DNA of 64,000 bases. Origin: Multivorans sp965232105. GTDB lineage: Bacteria > Acidobacteriota > Thermoanaerobaculia > Multivoradales > Multivoraceae. The stretch spans positions 3,162,001 to 3,226,000 of the forward strand of contig OZ246956.1 of assembly GCA_965232105.1 (NCBI GenBank), given 5' to 3'. Every line of letters begins with the position of its first letter. The stretch's first letter is position 1. A program made the translations under genes and the position numbers. Below, in pieces: positions 26,071 to 34,234 of this stretch. The notes under the pieces were generated by a model. It ran no database searches and was not told where the DNA came from. It saw only the letters and a program-made list of their open reading frames with translations.

Positions 26071-29000
26071 ATGCGATTCTCAGCTCTTGCTTCGTCGTTG
26101 GTGGTCGTGGCGGTTGCCGTCCCGGTTGCGGGACAGGACGACGCGGGGGCGGACGCTCCGTTCCAGTTCGTCTGCCGCATTGAGAGCGAACCTGTTTTCG
26201 TCAACGGGATGGCGGTACCGGCCGACGACACCTGGGAACGGCGGGACGACATCCCGGCAGGCCGTGCACCGGCCGAGTGCTGGGCCTGGAGCGACTCCTG
26301 CCCACCGTTGTTTCTCGAGCCTGGACAGAACGCGGCTGCCGCCTGTCGCGCCGGCAGCGATTCGTTCAAGCCGCTGACCGTCCGCGTGCTGGACCCCGAA
26401 GCGCCGAACGCGGATCCGGTGGACGAGGCGGCACCTCTAGCCGAGTACAGCGTGACCGCGGCGCCCGCGGCGATGTGGCGGCAGGTGCCACGACATCTTC
26501 TGCCGACGACGACCCTCGCGTCAGGGTCGCTCTCCCTCCCGCGCAACGACGAAACGTGGCGCCTCCAGGCACTGGGAGAAGGCCTTGCCTCGACCTGGCG
26601 GGACCTGCCCTCGGAAGAGGGATCGGTTGAACTCGCGTTGGGGAAGGCGGTGAACCTCATGGTCCAGGCGACCGCTGGCGGCGCGCCCCTTGCCGGCGCG
26701 CGGATGTACCTTGTGAAGATGGAGTCGGGACCGTTCACTCGGCCCGAGCCTCTGGGCTTCGGGATGTCGGACGCTGACGGCAAAGTGAATCTGACCGTGT
26801 CCGCGCGGGAGCGCGCCGCGGTCCTGGTCTCCCACGTCGCTCGGACCGCTACGGCGTTTGAGCGCTACGCCGAAGCGCCGCCGGTTGTCGAACTCGGTCC
26901 AGGCTTCGCCGTCACGGGGCGAACCGTCGATCCGGAAGGGCGGCCGTTGGCCGGCGTGCGGCTGCTGGGTCTTTCGTGGGTGGCGCCCGAGCTTGCAGTG
27001 ACGCAGCGCCACCTGGGCCTTTCCGGCCCGGACGGCCGCTTCTCGCTCACCGGTTTCACGAAGGGCACCGCGTCCCTGCGGACCGACGGTGAAGACATGG
27101 AGTATTCCGACGGGTTCGACCTGGAGGGTTCCCTGGACCTCGGGTCGATCGTGCTCAGGGCACTCGAGACCTACTGGATCCAGGTTGTCGATGCGAGCCG
27201 CGGAACGCCGGTGCCCGGCGCCCGGGCCGTGTTCGGCGGCGACGACGCAACCACGACGGACCGGGATGGAATCGCTTTGGTGTCGCCCCGTTTCTCCCGC
27301 ACCCTCATGCTCAGCGCGAAAGGGTACCGGCCGGCGCGATTCGAGATCGGCGGTGGCGGCACGACGGCTAGAGAACGCTCGATACTCGGCCTGCCAACCC
27401 TCCCCGTCGATGTGGCCGGCGACGTGGGCGCCACGGCGGAAGACCCCCTGGTCCTCCGACTGGATCCAGCCTTCACGGTCGAGGGCGTCTTCGTCGCTGC
27501 CGATGGTGTGACTCCGGCAGCCGCTGGTCGTCTGGTTGCCAGTCAGGAAGTCGCGGGCGGGAGCCGGACGCACCAGGGAACTCTCTCGGCGGATGGCTCC
27601 TTCTCCCTGGACCTCGAGCCGGGCGCCTACAAGTTGGAACTGACGGCCGCAAATGCCGGACGACGATTGCTGGAGGTCTCGGGCGTCGCGGCCGAGGTTC
27701 GTGACCTCGGGGTCATCGTGGCGCCGGCGTCGGCCTGGGTGTCCGGGAACGTGGTGAGCCCTGAGTACACTCCGGTCGCCGAAGCCAGGATCTCCTACAT
27801 GCGCCCGTCCGAGTTCGGCGGTTTGATGGCCCGGGCGATGGGACGGGTAGCCGAGGCGACGGCGGATGCCGAAGGGTACTTCGAGGTGCACGGCCTGGAA
27901 CTCGGCAGCTCGAGCCTCCGCGTGGAGGCGGAGGGGTTCGCTCCGCTGGAGTTCGAGGTTGAGACCGCGGCGATCGAGTGGGTCGACGCCGGTGTCGTCG
28001 AGCTCTCACGGGGCCGCCGCATCACGGTGCGTTCCGACGTCGACGGCGGCACCGTGCATCTTGATCCTGGCAAGGAGCACGATCCCCTGGGCCCGATGAC
28101 GGGCAAACTGGCAGACGGTGAGGCTGCGTTCGAGGCCGTGCCCGAGGAGCCGCTGCGGATTCGGGTGATGGAGGACGGGGTGTCGGTCTGTGAGCGCCGC
28201 GAGGACGCCGGGACTGGCGACGAAGTGCTCAGGTGCGATCGCAGCACTCTGACCGTGACCGGTGGCGTGACACAGGCGGGACAGCCCGGAAACGGGGAGC
28301 TACTCTGGAGCCTGAAGGCAGAGAACCCCCAGTTCGGGGGAGTTGTGCGGACGCTGCGCGGGCCGATGAGCCGCACCCAGGTCCATGGCGGCAAGCTGGA
28401 GCGAACGGCGCCGATCGACCAGGAGGGCCGGTACCGACTGGAGTCGATGCTCCCGGGCGAGTGGGAGGTGCGCTTTTCGACGCTCGAGGGCGGCTGGCAG
28501 CAGCAACGTGAAGTAAGGGTGCCGGACACGCCGGGTGAGGAAGTCGTGTTGGATTTCCAGTACGGCGGCGTGTCGATCGACGGGGTCGTGTTCGATTCCG
28601 AGGGACAGCCCGTCACCCACGCGACGGTCGACATCTTCCCGGGCCGCCGGGCCGTCGTGACGGGCGAGAACGGGCGCTACGAGATCATGGACCTCGCACC
28701 CGGCGCCTACCAGTTGCGGGCGCGGTTCCGGCACTCTCGCTCCGACCTGGTCGATGTGGAGCTCCGGGACTACAGCGACCGCCGGTCCGTCCAACTGGAC
28801 CTGCGGGACGATCCCGCGGACGACGAACTTGTGGTCCGGCTCGCCGGCGCCGCCGGCGGCTTCTGCTTCGTCGAGATGGAGGGGGCCGGGCAGCGGACCG
28901 TCGGGATCGATGGCGGCGTGGCGAGCACGAGACTCCCTCCGCCGCTCACCGACCGTGTCCGCGTCGCCTGTCAGGCGGACGGGCGTTGGGTCCTCACTGA

Positions 29001-29292
29001 CTGGCAGCCCCTCGAACCGGCTCTGGATCGCGGCCTCGACCTCGATCCCTTCGAATCCGACTCCTCGATCGTCCTGGAAGGCGACCCGTCAACCGTCGCG
29101 GTTCGGATCACCGGCCCCGGAGGCTGGGACCTTGGAAAGCTCCGAATCTGGTTCGGCGGCGCGACGAGTTTCTCCGTCGGTGAGACGATCTCCAACCTGC
29201 CGGAGGGCGAGTACACCCTGCGCTGGGGCGATCAGGTCCGGACCGTCTGGACGGACCGGCGGCGGGCCGCTGAGGTTGAGATCGAAGACTAA
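26071..29292 (+). CDS. Large secreted protein with repeated carboxypeptidase-regulatory-like (beta-sandwich) domains
   Basis: A 1073-residue exported protein with signal peptide MRFSALASSLVVVAVAVPVAG. Several CarboxypepD_reg-like domains are visible: FAVTGRTVDPEGRPLAGV (about 275), WIQVVDASRGTPVPGARAVF (about 370), FTVEGVFVAADG (about 465), WVSGNVVSPEYTPVAEARI (about 552), and VSIDGVVFDSEGQPVTHATV (about 832), the last followed by GRYEIMDLAPGAYQLRARF. No protease, TonB-dependent barrel or hydrolase domain is attached, so it may be a surface or structural adhesin-like protein. AGGAGG abuts the ATG directly, an unusually short spacing, so a slightly later start is possible. It is co-transcribed with the preceding gene. 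Confidence 0.8.
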   Translation: MRFSALASSLVVVAVAVPVAGQDDAGADAPFQFVCRIESEPVFVNGMAVPADDTWERRDDIPAGRAPAECWAWSDSCPPLFLEPGQNAAAACRAGSDSFKPLTVRVLDPEAPNADPVDEAAPLAEYSVTAAPAAMWRQVPRHLLPTTTLASGSLSLPRNDETWRLQALGEGLASTWRDLPSEEGSVELALGKAVNLMVQATAGGAPLAGARMYLVKMESGPFTRPEPLGFGMSDADGKVNLTVSARERAAVLVSHVARTATAFERYAEAPPVVELGPGFAVTGRTVDPEGRPLAGVRLLGLSWVAPELAVTQRHLGLSGPDGRFSLTGFTKGTASLRTDGEDMEYSDGFDLEGSLDLGSIVLRALETYWIQVVDASRGTPVPGARAVFGGDDATTTDRDGIALVSPRFSRTLMLSAKGYRPARFEIGGGGTTARERSILGLPTLPVDVAGDVGATAEDPLVLRLDPAFTVEGVFVAADGVTPAAAGRLVASQEVAGGSRTHQGTLSADGSFSLDLEPGAYKLELTAANAGRRLLEVSGVAAEVRDLGVIVAPASAWVSGNVVSPEYTPVAEARISYMRPSEFGGLMARAMGRVAEATADAEGYFEVHGLELGSSSLRVEAEGFAPLEFEVETAAIEWVDAGVVELSRGRRITVRSDVDGGTVHLDPGKEHDPLGPMTGKLADGEAAFEAVPEEPLRIRVMEDGVSVCERREDAGTGDEVLRCDRSTLTVTGGVTQAGQPGNGELLWSLKAENPQFGGVVRTLRGPMSRTQVHGGKLERTAPIDQEGRYRLESMLPGEWEVRFSTLEGGWQQQREVRVPDTPGEEVVLDFQYGGVSIDGVVFDSEGQPVTHATVDIFPGRRAVVTGENGRYEIMDLAPGAYQLRARFRHSRSDLVDVELRDYSDRRSVQLDLRDDPADDELVVRLAGAAGGFCFVEMEGAGQRTVGIDGGVASTRLPPPLTDRVRVACQADGRWVLTDWQPLEPALDRGLDLDPFESDSSIVLEGDPSTVAVRITGPGGWDLGKLRIWFGGATSFSVGETISNLPEGEYTLRWGDQVRTVWTDRRRAAEVEIED

Positions 29293-29334
29293 GCAGCGTC
29301 GCGTTCCGCCGCGCGCAACATCATCCGGGCGCAC

Positions 29335-29670
29335 TTAGGGTCGCTCATAGAGCACCTTTCCCTCACGCAGCGCCCGCGCCAGCACGTGGTTCAGCGAGTC
29401 TCGCCAGTAGTTGACATCCTCCTGCGAGAAGACGAGGACATCGGTCGAGACGCCGGACCCCGTGATCGCGTGGTAGAGCCGGACGAGTTCCTGGTGGCGG
29501 CTTCGTTCTGGCCCGAAGGGTTCTGCTTCAACGACGATCAGATCGATGTCCGAGTCCTTGCGCTGATCGCCGCGAGCTTGGGAGCCGAAGAGAATGACCT
29601 GCTCCGGGTCAACTTCTTCGACAATCGTCCGAACCATACGCTCGAGCGTCGCTTCCGTGACGGAAGTCAT
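29335..29670 (-). CDS. MNT-type nucleotidyltransferase (MntA-like antitoxin fold)
   Basis: A 111-residue minimal nucleotidyltransferase. The G-S-x(9)-D-x-D core is FGSQARGDQRKDSDIDLIV at about residues 27-46; a third acidic residue lies in DVLVFS. In HEPN/MNT modules such proteins adenylylate and neutralise a HEPN ribonuclease, but there is no HEPN gene beside it. Instead it sits three bases after a vapC relic and downstream of a VapB-type antitoxin, so it appears to have replaced or been inserted next to the lost toxin. It ends 42 bp from the convergent gene ending at 29292. Confidence 0.82.
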   Translation of the reverse strand: MTSVTEATLERMVRTIVEEVDPEQVILFGSQARGDQRKDSDIDLIVVEAEPFGPERSRHQELVRLYHAITGSGVSTDVLVFSQEDVNYWRDSLNHVLARALREGKVLYERP

Positions 29671-29673
29671 GGG

Positions 29674-29742
29674 CTACTCTGCGCCTCCTGGCCCCGGGAC
29701 CACGACTTGATGCAACGCGGATGCCTCAATGACGAGCGTCAC
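29674..29742 (-). pseudogene. Relic of a VapC/FitB PIN-domain toxin (N-terminal 22 codons)
   Basis: A 22-codon frame starts with GTG overlapping the TGA of the antitoxin gene (GTGA), exactly where vapC normally begins. It reads (V)TLVIEASALHQVVVPGPGG and then stops. The strand VIEASAL matches the VVDASAL that opens PIN-domain toxins, except the first catalytic Asp is Glu. The rest of the ~130-residue domain is missing and the MNT gene begins three bases after the stop. I infer that vapC was truncated and that this stub remains. It is too short to be a functional toxin. Confidence 0.6.
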
Positions 29743-29975
29743 TTGCGGTCGGCGTCGCGGGCTTGGAGGATGCTGGGCGCGTCCACGCGGGCTCCGGCGG
29801 CGTCCTTGCGTACCCTCACGGTCTGGAGCCAGACCTCGATCGAGGGGCGCGACGCGATCTTCTCTAACTCGCTGCGGAGAAACTCCTGCATCGACTTCCC
29901 CTGCAGCGCGGCCCGGATGGCGAGTTCGTCCCTGACCTGCTCCGGGACATCACGAATCGTGATCTGGATCCCCAC
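29739..29975 (-). CDS. VapB/FitA-type ribbon-helix-helix antitoxin
   Basis: A 78-residue antitoxin. The ribbon-helix-helix domain is at the N-terminus: GIQITIRDVPEQVRDELAIRAA then GKSMQEFLRSELEKIAS; the tail RPSIEVWLQTVRVRK is the toxin-binding region typical of the FitA/VapB family that regulates PIN toxins. The GTG start at 29975 follows GAGGGAAG and gives the family-length N-terminus; longer readings extend into unrelated sequence. Its usual partner is reduced to a relic just downstream, so it may now be an orphan autorepressor or antagonise a toxin elsewhere. Confidence 0.83.
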   Translation of the reverse strand: MGIQITIRDVPEQVRDELAIRAALQGKSMQEFLRSELEKIASRPSIEVWLQTVRVRKDAAGARVDAPSILQARDADRK

Positions 29976-30049
29976 GAAAATCTTCCCTCGATCTCGTGTT
30001 TCCGCCAACGCTCTCACGCCCGACCAGACGAGACCCTGACCACGGCCGC

Positions 30050-30997
30050 TCAAATCGGAAGGTGCGTGCCAATGTAGCCGATCTCGACGATACGCTCCCG
30101 GGCCTCGAAGCGCAGGTGGATGCGTCCGCTGTCGCCAAAACGGGCATGCCACTCGAAGATCTCGCGGGTGCCGCTGACGGAACGGAAAGTCCGAGCACGG
30201 CGGTACCTCGGGTTGTTCATCGTGGTCTTGCTCTCCGGCGTGACCTTGCACGGCCAGGCCGGCGCGGCCCCCGTCTCCCATTGGTCAGCGGCCTCGTCCA
30301 GGTGCCCGAGCCTCTTCAGCACGACAGACAACAGGCCGGCGTCCAGTCGCTCCAGGTTGGCTTCCACGTCGGGACCGAGCCGAAGATGAGGATAGAGAGA
30401 CCGGCGATTGGCCCAGAGCTCGCGGCCGCTGGAACAGCGGTCCGCGAGTCCCGCGCGATGTCTGCTGCGGATGGGCTGCGCGTGACCGGATCGGGCGAGG
30501 TTGTCGACGTCTTCCGCTGCTTCGAAGAGCTCGTCGTTGGGAAGCAGCTCATGGAATCGGACCGTCAGCGAGTCTCGGTCCCAGACCGGTTCGGAGGGGA
30601 AACTGACGGCAACGCCGTCACCGACGGCGCAAAGGACGAGAGGCTTTCCTTCCGTGGTCGAGAGCCGGCGGCTATCGCAGTCATGGGCCTCGCAGGCGAG
30701 GAACCGGCTCTTGATCGTCTCGGCAACGCCGCTCAGCAGGGGTGCCTTGGAGGTCAGGCGCAAGAGGAAGATGCCCTCGTCCCGCATGCCGATCTGACCC
30801 AGGCCTTGGTACGCCTCGAAGAGCGACCACCCTCGCGGTGAGCGAAGCTCCGCCGCCGCGGCGACGGTCCGCAGGGACCGTTCGACGACGCCGGCTTGGA
30901 CGAGTGCGGCCATGCCTTGCGCCACGTCCCCGAGCCATCGGACTGCTTCCTGTCGCGAGTCGTTGAGGCTTGCGTGGTTCAGGACCAGCTCTCGCAC
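30050..30997 (-). CDS. Unrecognised 315-residue protein, third gene of the DUF262/DUF3696 operon
   Basis: I do not recognise this family. The GTG at 30997 starts one base after the DUF3696 gene stop and is preceded by GAGGAG six bases upstream, so coupling is strong. The N-terminal half is helical (VRELVLNHASLNDSRQEA, then QGMAALVQAGVVERSLRTV). The middle contains KPLVLCAVGDGVAVSFPSE, possibly a small alpha/beta domain. The C-terminus, GTREIFEWHARFGDSGRIHLRF followed by VEIGYIGTHLP, has a strand pattern reminiscent of RelE/ParE-like toxin C-termini. No membrane segment or classical nuclease triad is obvious. By position it may be the effector or target-recognition subunit of the operon; that is inference only. 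Confidence 0.72.
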   Translation of the reverse strand: MRELVLNHASLNDSRQEAVRWLGDVAQGMAALVQAGVVERSLRTVAAAAELRSPRGWSLFEAYQGLGQIGMRDEGIFLLRLTSKAPLLSGVAETIKSRFLACEAHDCDSRRLSTTEGKPLVLCAVGDGVAVSFPSEPVWDRDSLTVRFHELLPNDELFEAAEDVDNLARSGHAQPIRSRHRAGLADRCSSGRELWANRRSLYPHLRLGPDVEANLERLDAGLLSVVLKRLGHLDEAADQWETGAAPAWPCKVTPESKTTMNNPRYRRARTFRSVSGTREIFEWHARFGDSGRIHLRFEARERIVEIGYIGTHLPI

Positions 30998-30998
30998 G

Positions 30999-32111
30999 TC
31001 AGCTCCTCGGCTGGAGGAGGCGAGCCAGATTCTCCTCGTGCTGATCGAAGAAGCCGCTGGGCCAATGCGAAAGCCGACCGTCTCCATCCAGTGCAGGCGA
31101 GGACACGGCGACCCTCCCGTCGCGACGCTCGAAGTAGTGAATGGCGACCGCCGATGGCGGCAGCCGACCGTCATGCACCGCGATGCGGACGCCGTCCACG
31201 AAGTGGTCGCTGTGCGTCTCGATGGCGACCTGATTCCCGGCCAACGCGGCGCGTACGGCGAGTTCCGCGAGTTTCGTCTGGCCGCGAGGGTGCAGGTGAG
31301 CCTCCGGGTTCTCGATGAGGCACAGAGCGCCAGGCGGTAGCAGGAGAGCGACGATGACCGGCAGGGCGTAGGACAATCCGAATCCAACGTTTGTCGCGCG
31401 ATGCGGCCGGCTCTTGACGTCGTCCGGGCGGTCGAAGCTGAAGCCGGCCATGACGGCGTCCATTGGCGCGACGCTGTCCAGAAGCAGATGTGCGCCGGGG
31501 CTGACCTCCTGAAGCCATGCGTCGGCTACCTCCGAGAGGCGGCGGCTATCGCCGGCTTTGCGCGGGTCGTCCTCTCGAAGAAGTTCGCGGCTGTGCTCGT
31601 TGAGGTAGTTCCAGGCGAACTCGCCTCGTTGGCCGAGGTCTCTTCGCCTGCCCGAGACTTCGGACAACGGGTAGGACTTTCTCGGTCCCAGCCGCTCCGC
31701 CTGGATGTAGGCGAACCCACCGCCGAAGGGTGGCGTGTCGGTCCAGGCTTCCGCAACCTCAGGTGTGCGCATGCCTTTGGGTGTGGTCAACTGGTTGCTC
31801 GCAGCGGCGCTGGCGAACTCGGCCCGCCAAGCGCCCGCTTGGTCGTCCTCCAGTTCCAGACCTACCACGTCGTTGGTCGCGTCCTCGAACAGAACGTCGG
31901 ACCCCGCACCCAGATCGGTCAGGGTTCCTCCGAGGACCAGGTGACCCTGGTGCAGCTCGCCAGTGTGAAAGGACTGGCGCAGTACGAGGAGGCCTTGGAT
32001 CACGCTGCTCTTGCCCATGCCGTTCAGGCCGCAAAGGAGCGTGAGGGGAGCGCAGGGGAGGTCCAGCTCCTCGAAGCACTTGAAGTTCGTCAGTCGGATT
32101 CGTTGGAGCAC
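30999..32111 (-). CDS. AAA ATPase with DUF3696 domain (SMC/OLD-like)
   Basis: A 370-residue ATPase. It starts VLQRIRLTNFKCFEE, with Walker A CGLNGMGKSS at about residues 27-36. DUF3696-type features follow: the YALPVIVALLL helix and the Walker B-like GALCLIENPEAHLHPRGQTKL, then a D-loop/H-motif VAIETHSDHFVDGVRIAV, as in OLD/RecF-like ATPases. The GTG at 32111 is preferred over an ATG far upstream because AGGAGG lies seven bases ahead and the family begins this way; it overlaps the preceding DUF262 gene by 22 bases. No TOPRIM domain is seen. Such ATPases commonly act as sensors or motors in anti-phage systems. Confidence 0.87.
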   Translation of the reverse strand: MLQRIRLTNFKCFEELDLPCAPLTLLCGLNGMGKSSVIQGLLVLRQSFHTGELHQGHLVLGGTLTDLGAGSDVLFEDATNDVVGLELEDDQAGAWRAEFASAAASNQLTTPKGMRTPEVAEAWTDTPPFGGGFAYIQAERLGPRKSYPLSEVSGRRRDLGQRGEFAWNYLNEHSRELLREDDPRKAGDSRRLSEVADAWLQEVSPGAHLLLDSVAPMDAVMAGFSFDRPDDVKSRPHRATNVGFGLSYALPVIVALLLPPGALCLIENPEAHLHPRGQTKLAELAVRAALAGNQVAIETHSDHFVDGVRIAVHDGRLPPSAVAIHYFERRDGRVAVSSPALDGDGRLSHWPSGFFDQHEENLARLLQPRS

Positions 32112-34123
32112 CGGAGGACCTCCTGTACCAGATTCTGGACCGCGCCGAATCGCTTCGTGATCCGTCGTCGCTGGTCCGTCGAGAGCGAGACCGCCTGCTC
32201 GAACGCCGAGTCCCCGTTGAGGAGGTCCATGAACCGATCCCGGACGGGGCGCCGCAACGAGGCCAGACGGCGGACCTCGTCGCTGGAGCACCTAGCCAAG
32301 GTGACGCTCCAGGCCTCGAAGAGGGGCTTGCTGACGGGGAACTTCTTGTGGTGCGGGTCGTATCGTTTGCGGAAGGCGTCGTCGCGGAGTATGGCGCGGG
32401 CCGCTCGCATCGCTTTCTCGAAGTCCTGCGACCAGCGCGTTCGCTGGTCCGCGGCGGCCACATTGATCCGGCGCATCGTGTCCCCGAGGAAACCGTCCAG
32501 GGAGTCGGCGCGATAGTCCTCCCAGGGTCTGATGTGGAATGCCAGGAAGCGCAGAACACACTCGCGGTCGGCCATCCTTCTCGGGCTGATGCTCCCGTTC
32601 GTCGCCTCCAGAAACGCCTGGGACTCGGCTAGCCGCTTCAGGAACGCGCGAGCCGGGCCCTGGTGGAGCGCGTGACGAATCTCCTGAGCGGTCAGGGGCT
32701 CGCCTCCGGTGTTGATGCGGCGGAAGATATTGAACATGACTTCGGGCGGCGTACCCGGTTCGATCACGTTGACCGTGAGCTGGGTCTCGCTGATTCGCCG
32801 CTGCATGTTGCGCGGAAGGTCGGCGAAGTGCCTCCCGTTCAGCTCGGTCCGGTACTCGAGCTGCCGGAGCGGGAACTTGCCGTCCATGTAGTCGGTGATC
32901 GTGGAGATGCGCTGAACCCCGTCGACCACCGCCCAATGGTCCTCGTTGTCTGCGGCGACGTAGAAGACCGGAATCGGGATGCGGAGCAGCAGCGACTCGA
33001 TCAGCCGGCTCTTGTTCCTGGCCTTCCAAATGCCTCGCAGACGCTGGAAGTCGGGCGCCAGGTCGATCTCACCGTACCGGAGTCGCGCGGCGACCTGATC
33101 CACCACGATGGGAATGGTGCGGACCTTGATCTTGGCGGGGTCGAACGGCCGTTCCTCGTCGTCCGCAATCTCCCTTTCCTCGACCTCTGCGCCATCCTCG
33201 TCCGCTCGAGGCGGACCAAGGCGCAGGCCGCTTTGCGGCGACGGGTCGGATACGGGCAGCATGGCCGCTCCCCCAAGACGTTCCGATGTGGAGCCAGCAA
33301 GAGCACCCCGGCCGGCTTCTCGTACTTCCAGCAGCGGTGCCTCCGCGGAACCTGAATCGCGTTCGCCGTCGCGTAGTTCGTCGTCCGCAACAGGCTCTCG
33401 CTGCCTTTGTTTCTGTTCTCTCGTACCTCTCTGTTGCAAGAGGTAGTCGGCGCCGGCGGCGGTGATGGAGTATTCGGCTCGGTCTCGACGTAGGAGCGCT
33501 CGCCGAAGCAGGTTGGTCAGACGCCTTCGGAGGGTGTCGCTGTAGGTCGACGGAGCATTGAATCGCGAGTAGCGATTCAGGTAGTCGGTCCAGTCCTTGA
33601 GCAGTCCAGCACGTCGGGTGGGGCCGAGATCATCGACGAGAGTCAGAATGTGCAGAATGCCTTCCTGCTCGTCCAGAAGCACCTCCGCGGAACCGCCTTC
33701 CTCGTCGAGAAAGGCCCTCCCTCGCTCTGTCAAGGCCAAGACCCCATCCGGGCCGCTCTCAAGGAGTTCATAGGTATGGCTTAGCAGCCAATGGCCGTAA
33801 GTGTGGCGCGGGTTGACCTGACCCATGCTTTCTTTCCAGATGGCGTGGGCCAGTTCGCGGTCCTCGCCCGTGAGGCGCTTCGGGATCCACGCGTCCGGGT
33901 CGCGCCAGTCGACTGGATCCTGAGGCGTGCCTCTCAGTGCCAAGAGCGATCGCTCGAGCCCAGTGACCTGCTTCCGGTGCCGCCCGACCCACACTTGAAG
34001 GAGGTGCCGCACCTCGTCGTAGGGCGGGAAGAACGGAGTCCGCACTCGGCGTGCTGCTGCTTCCGTCACAGGTTCGAGATGATCGGCCGATGCTGCTGGA
34101 TCGGGTGTTCTGAGCATCTCCAC
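32090..34123 (-). CDS. Winged-helix N-terminus fused to DUF262 (ParB/GmrS-like) domain
   Basis: A 677-residue protein. The first ~230 residues resemble the Mrr N-terminal winged-helix region (repeated helix/LTERGRAFL and SITAAGADYLL elements, twice). A charged linker (about 235-330) leads to a DUF262 domain from about 340: APDFQRLRGIWK, LLLRIPIPVFYV, and the catalytic DGVQRIST (about 401-408, the family's DGQQR), then VMFNIFRRINTGGEPLTAQEIRHAL. The HNH-type DUF1524 half of GmrSD is absent, so a nuclease must be supplied elsewhere if needed. GTG at 34123 follows a GAGG; ATG at 34117 is an alternative. It leads the three-gene operon. Confidence 0.86.
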   Translation of the reverse strand: MEMLRTPDPAASADHLEPVTEAAARRVRTPFFPPYDEVRHLLQVWVGRHRKQVTGLERSLLALRGTPQDPVDWRDPDAWIPKRLTGEDRELAHAIWKESMGQVNPRHTYGHWLLSHTYELLESGPDGVLALTERGRAFLDEEGGSAEVLLDEQEGILHILTLVDDLGPTRRAGLLKDWTDYLNRYSRFNAPSTYSDTLRRRLTNLLRRALLRRDRAEYSITAAGADYLLQQRGTREQKQRQREPVADDELRDGERDSGSAEAPLLEVREAGRGALAGSTSERLGGAAMLPVSDPSPQSGLRLGPPRADEDGAEVEEREIADDEERPFDPAKIKVRTIPIVVDQVAARLRYGEIDLAPDFQRLRGIWKARNKSRLIESLLLRIPIPVFYVAADNEDHWAVVDGVQRISTITDYMDGKFPLRQLEYRTELNGRHFADLPRNMQRRISETQLTVNVIEPGTPPEVMFNIFRRINTGGEPLTAQEIRHALHQGPARAFLKRLAESQAFLEATNGSISPRRMADRECVLRFLAFHIRPWEDYRADSLDGFLGDTMRRINVAAADQRTRWSQDFEKAMRAARAILRDDAFRKRYDPHHKKFPVSKPLFEAWSVTLARCSSDEVRRLASLRRPVRDRFMDLLNGDSAFEQAVSLSTDQRRRITKRFGAVQNLVQEVLRCSNESD

Positions 34124-34162
34124 ATACCTCAGTCGGAGTGGGTGGAGGATTGCTCCTCGCTC

Positions 34163-34181
34163 AGAAGCCCTGCGGGCCTCT
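34163..34181 (-). terminator. Possible weak terminator hairpin after the cytochrome b gene
   Basis: Read on the minus strand, AGAGGCCC and GGGCTTCT can pair over eight base pairs (one G-T wobble) around a three-base loop, about 55 bases after the cytochrome b stop and before the DUF262 gene. No T tract follows, so factor-independent termination is doubtful, but the structure may separate the hydroxylase operon from the DUF262 operon. Confidence 0.3.
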
Positions 34182-34234
34182 TCCGCCTGATACTAACGAG
34201 CGGCGAAGCAGTGGGACCGGGACTAGTGGCTGGT

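Noticed and set aside
31001..32291. N-terminal extension of the DUF3696 ATPase to 32291
   Set aside because: It overlaps the DUF262 gene in another frame and has no homology; GTG at 32111 has an AGGAGG and the family N-terminus.
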